Positions 61,553-64,000 of a DNA stretch of 64,000 nt are shown one piece after another. The position numbers and the translations under genes are program-made. The first letter of the stretch is position 1; each line of letters opens with the position of its first letter. The stretch comes from Enterococcus_E cecorum_B. Lineage in GTDB: Bacteria > Bacillota > Bacilli > Lactobacillales > Enterococcaceae. The notes under the pieces are model-generated. The model was given only the letters and a program-made list of their open reading frames with translations. It did not search any database and had not been told where the DNA came from. The DNA is taken from NCBI GenBank assembly GCA_946499615.1, contig CAMMST010000002.1:32445-96444 (forward strand), given 5' to 3'.

Positions 61553-61857
61553 AATTGATAATCCTTTTCCAGAGATTCTCTTACTTGTGCAAATGTTTTA
61601 ACTCTACCGTTAAGAACATCGTCATACCCTTGTTCGAGATGTGCATTAAGTTCTTCCTTCGATGTATTTTCAAGACATAAAGGTGTATTATCTGGAAGTT
61701 TTACTTGAAATGGTAAGCCTCTATTTAAAACGATTTGTTTGAAAAAAATATCAATTGCATTTGATGTTGGAATTCCTAAAGCGGATAGGATAGATTCAGC
61801 TTCCTTTTTTAATTTTGGATCAATTCTTGCATAAACACTTGCAGTTTTATTTGCCAT
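61549..61857 (-). CDS. RelB/DinJ-family antitoxin
   Basis: A 102-residue antitoxin with an N-terminal ribbon-helix-helix (ASVYARIDPKLKKEAESILSALG) followed by TSNAIDIFFKQIVLNRGLPFQV, the DinJ signature. The C terminus (FAQVRESLEKDYQL) should wrap the toxin. GGGAGAGG precedes the ATG. It is first in the pair and divergent from upp. Confidence 0.92.
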   Translation of the reverse strand: MANKTASVYARIDPKLKKEAESILSALGIPTSNAIDIFFKQIVLNRGLPFQVKLPDNTPLCLENTSKEELNAHLEQGYDDVLNGRVKTFAQVRESLEKDYQL

Positions 61858-61957
61858 ATTTACCTCTCCCTTTTTTCTTTTCTAACTTGATTATATTCTT
61901 TTGTATTGCTCTTATCAATATGCAAAGATGTTGTATGGTAAACCTTTTACTTAGGTG

Positions 61958-61986
61958 TTGAAAGTTTAGTGAGTTTCCTTTAGAAT
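61958..61986 (+). promoter_or_regulatory. upp promoter
   Basis: -35 TTGAAA (61958-61963), 17-bp spacer, -10 TAGAAT (61981-61986), 33 bp before the start. Confidence 0.75.
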
Positions 61987-62019
61987 ATAGTAGATAAAAT
62001 AAGTGACGAGGTGGAAAAA

Positions 62020-62649
62020 ATGGGCAAATTTAAAGTAATCGATCATCCATTAATTCAACACAAATTAACGATGATTCGTGACAAAAATTGTGGTACTAAG
62101 GTATTTCGTGAAGTTGTAAATGAAATTGCGATGTTAATGGCGTATGAAGTTTCACGCGATATGCCACTAGAAGATGTTGTAATTGAAACACCAATTTGTC
62201 AATCAACACAAAAGACTTTATCTGGTAAAAAAGTGGCGATTGTGCCAATTTTACGTGCAGGTATCGGCATGGTGGATGGTATTTTAGAGTTAATTCCAGC
62301 AGCTAAAGTTGGTCATGTCGGAATGTATCGTGATGAAGAAACTTTAGAGCCACATGAGTATTTCATGAAGTTGCCTGAAGATATTGATAGTCGTCAATTA
62401 TTTGTGGTTGACCCAATGTTAGCAACAGGTGGTTCAGCAATTATGGCGATTGATTCATTGAAAAAACGTGGCGCATCTAATATCCGCTTTGTCTGTTTAG
62501 TGGCTGCTCCTGAAGGGGTTAAAGCTTTACAAGACGCGCATCCAGACATTGATATTTATACTGCTGCGCTAGATGAAAAATTAAATGAAAATGGTTATAT
62601 CGTTCCTGGTTTAGGGGATGCTGGAGACCGTCTATTCGGTACTAAATAA
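62020..62649 (+). CDS. upp: Uracil phosphoribosyltransferase
   Basis: A 209-residue enzyme making UMP from uracil and PRPP. It starts MGKFKVIDHPLIQHKLT as usual, and has the PRPP loop DPMLATGGSAIMAID and the uracil-binding YIVPGLGDAGDR. ATG 62020 is preferred over GTG 62011, which lies next to the GAGGTG ribosome site. Confidence 0.97.
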   Translation: MGKFKVIDHPLIQHKLTMIRDKNCGTKVFREVVNEIAMLMAYEVSRDMPLEDVVIETPICQSTQKTLSGKKVAIVPILRAGIGMVDGILELIPAAKVGHVGMYRDEETLEPHEYFMKLPEDIDSRQLFVVDPMLATGGSAIMAIDSLKKRGASNIRFVCLVAAPEGVKALQDAHPDIDIYTAALDEKLNENGYIVPGLGDAGDRLFGTK

Positions 62650-62662
62650 TCATAGCAATTTA

Positions 62663-62705
62663 GGCACTTCTTTGACTGTTTTTTGCTGCAAAGAGGTGCT
62701 TTTTT
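62663..62705 (+). terminator. upp terminator
   Basis: GGCACTTCTTTG pairs with CAAAGAGGTGCT (wobbles), then five to six T. Confidence 0.85.
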
Positions 62706-62758
62706 GTAGCTATTTTTGTAGAATAAAGTTGGAATAAATCTGGAAAGTAGGAATTATA

Positions 62759-63043
62759 ATGAAGCGAAAACCAATGAATGTAGTTGACAGAGCAAAATTT
62801 TGTCGGGATGTTGCAATCTTAAATGATGATAGTGAAGAGACTATTGAAATTTTGCACGATTTTCAAAGTGATTCCTCTATTTTGCCTATTGTTAAGATTC
62901 CAATTTCTGAATGGGCAACTGGGACATTAATTATGTTAGGAAAGCTGAAATATGAGGAAACTGTAACAGAAAATATGGACTATATTTTGCTAGCTTATAA
63001 AGAGTTAAAGAAAGAATATGAAAATGGAAATTTGGAACTATAA
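62759..63043 (+). CDS. Unknown small protein
   Basis: A 94-residue acidic soluble protein without recognised motif (IPISEWATGTLIMLGKLKYEETV in the middle). AGTAGGA lies a few bases before ATG 62759. The codon use and lack of alternative frames support a real gene. Located in the TA-rich end of the window. Confidence 0.6.
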   Translation: MKRKPMNVVDRAKFCRDVAILNDDSEETIEILHDFQSDSSILPIVKIPISEWATGTLIMLGKLKYEETVTENMDYILLAYKELKKEYENGNLEL

Positions 63044-63287
63044 GTCATAAAAACAATTTTTTATCATTGGCAAAGATGCTCAATTCAATAAATTATCGAT
63101 TTAATTCTACCCAGATGGAGATACGATATAATCCTAACTAATAATTTATAGTGAAAGATAAAGATTTTGCTAGTGGAAAAGTAATTATTGTATTAGAGAA
63201 AAAACATTAACCCAAAAATGATTATTTGAATGAGTATTAGCATGGAAGTCGATTACGAGAATACTTTGCGGCAATAGGTGAAAGAAT

Positions 63288-63521
63288 ATGAGAAAATCAC
63301 AGAAGATAATCGGACAAAATAAACTTGGTCCGTATACAATATTATACTTAGAAAAAGCAGATAATGATTTTGATGGATATGATTTGTACAAAATAGGAAA
63401 TAAGCTATATAAACCAATTGTAATGTTTGATACCAAAGATTCTGTGGCATTTGAAACAGAGGATGATAGTGAGGATTTTGTTGGTAAAATATTGGAATAC
63501 GTAAAAATAACTAGCATCTAG
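63288..63521 (+). CDS. Unknown small protein
   Basis: A 77-residue protein, basic at the start and acidic at the end, with GPYTILYLEKADNDFDGYDLYKIGNKLYKPI resembling a small beta-rich fold (read as separate strands). A GGTGA lies ahead of ATG 63288. No family recognised. The 244 bp before it (63044-63287) contain no supportable gene and may hold decayed coding sequence. Confidence 0.55.
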   Translation: MRKSQKIIGQNKLGPYTILYLEKADNDFDGYDLYKIGNKLYKPIVMFDTKDSVAFETEDDSEDFVGKILEYVKITSI

Positions 63522-63573
63522 TCAAATGGCTTTGCTACTTTTTTGCTAAAATCAAGTGCTAAATATTTTAATA

Positions 63574-63608
63574 AAAAACCGCTGAACCTCATGGGGCTCA
63601 ACGGTTTT
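63574..63608 (-). terminator. Terminator of the HicB gene
   Basis: On the minus strand AAAACCG-TTGAGC pairs with GGTTCAG-CGGTTTT roughly, ending in six T; A-rich on the plus side. Confidence 0.65.
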
Positions 63609-63610
63609 AG

Positions 63611-63988
63611 TTATACGTTTAGTTTTTCTTCTAGAGCATCGGTTAGAACTTGAGAAAAATTAAGATTACTTTTTTCTGCAAGTTCATTCAACCATTCTGG
63701 AATAGTTACATTTTTGCGCACTTTTTTTGAATGATATTTTCGATTATAAGCAACCATATCAATACCGATTACAGCGATAGTACTTTCAGGGTGTTGCTTT
63801 TGTAATTCAATAATATTACTAGCTTTAGGGTATTTTTCGTAATCTTCAAGAGCAAATCCCAAAACTTCTTGGGCCATTTCAAAGGCTTCTTCTTGTGTTT
63901 CTCCTTGTGTGATTGCTGATGGGATATCTGGAAATGTGACAGTAATATAGCGTTCTCCTTGAGTAAATACAGCTGGATAGAATAGCAT
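63611..63988 (-). CDS. hicB: HicB-family antitoxin
   Basis: About 125 residues: an N-terminal HicB partial RNase-H-like fold (FTQGERYITVTFPDIPSAITQGETQEEAFEMAQEVL, in pieces, with ALEDY) and a C-terminal ribbon-helix-helix (RKNVTIPEWLNELAEKSNLNFSQVLTDALEEKL). ATG 63988 lies six bases after AGGAGG; ATG 63994 touches it. The toxin gene hicA would precede it on the minus strand, beyond base 64000. Confidence 0.9.
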   Translation of the reverse strand: MLFYPAVFTQGERYITVTFPDIPSAITQGETQEEAFEMAQEVLGFALEDYEKYPKASNIIELQKQHPESTIAVIGIDMVAYNRKYHSKKVRKNVTIPEWLNELAEKSNLNFSQVLTDALEEKLNV

Positions 63989-64000
63989 AAGCATCCTCCT

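Noticed and set aside
1..64000. tRNA, rRNA, CRISPR arrays, insertion sequences and prophage genes
   Set aside because: Looked for by eye (tRNA T-loop sequence, regular spaced repeats, transposase or integrase motifs) and none seen; a covariance-model or HMM scan could still find a weak case.

Overview
The window is a low-GC Firmicutes chromosome segment, most probably Enterococcus or a close relative in the Lactobacillales. The basis is the gene content and order: a class A PBP gene followed by a YheA/UPF0342 gene, then yhaO-yhaN-yhaM-prsA and hit; tdk-prfA-prmC-ywlC followed by glyA and upp; murT-gatD; maltose phosphorylase with a MalR-type repressor; a men gene cluster; and a phosphoketolase. 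No rRNA, tRNA, CRISPR array, prophage or insertion sequence was recognised.

Layout. 1-1354: 3' end of a class A penicillin-binding protein and a YheA-like gene. 1436-9382: an AT-rich accessory block sitting where yhaO would be expected. It holds an orphan bacteriocin immunity protein, an AgrC/AgrA-type two-component system, a CPBP protease, three small unknown genes and a three-gene ABC-2 exporter on the minus strand. 9784-15654: yhaO-yhaN-yhaM and prsA. 15700-16325: a RelBE-type toxin-antitoxin cassette between 22-bp direct repeats. 16452-25923: oligopeptide-binding lipoprotein, pepT, a YtxH-type gene, hit, a VOC protein, a serine hydrolase, manA, a phosphatase, usp, a DUF4288 protein and folA. 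Two copies of a modular hairpin-bearing intergenic repeat lie at about 19749-20048 and 26415-26690.

26018-34042: menaquinone genes, a divergent hotdog thioesterase (menI-like) and an overlapping menB-E-F-D-H-C operon. 34167-35693: an adenylate-forming ligase. 35866-43790: phosphoketolase, a PRD/EIIB/EIIA regulator, a Gat-family PTS (IIA, IIB, IIC) and a zinc polyol-phosphate dehydrogenase. Together these look like a pentitol-to-xylulose-5-P phosphoketolase route. 43921-48245: malR, malP and a HAD phosphatase with LacI-type operators. 48289-50308: murT-gatD, peptidoglycan amidation. 50476-50673: a remnant of lrgB.

50852-55234: signal peptidase I, tdk, prfA, prmC, ywlC, with six DnaA-box-like nonamers packed between prmC and ywlC. 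55457-59688: an insertion between ywlC and glyA. It holds an osmoprotectant ABC transporter, a MerR regulator with an aldo-keto reductase (both with 19-bp-spacer promoters), a gutted MFS gene and a small unknown gene. 59903-64000: glyA, a second toxin-antitoxin pair, upp, two small unknown genes and a HicB antitoxin at the edge.

The most interesting items are the orphan quorum-sensing/immunity module with matched 21-bp-spaced response-regulator boxes, the modular repeat pair, the direct-repeat-flanked TA cassette, the DnaA-box cluster and the inferred pentitol pathway. I did not find an entirely new, convincing multi-gene system.
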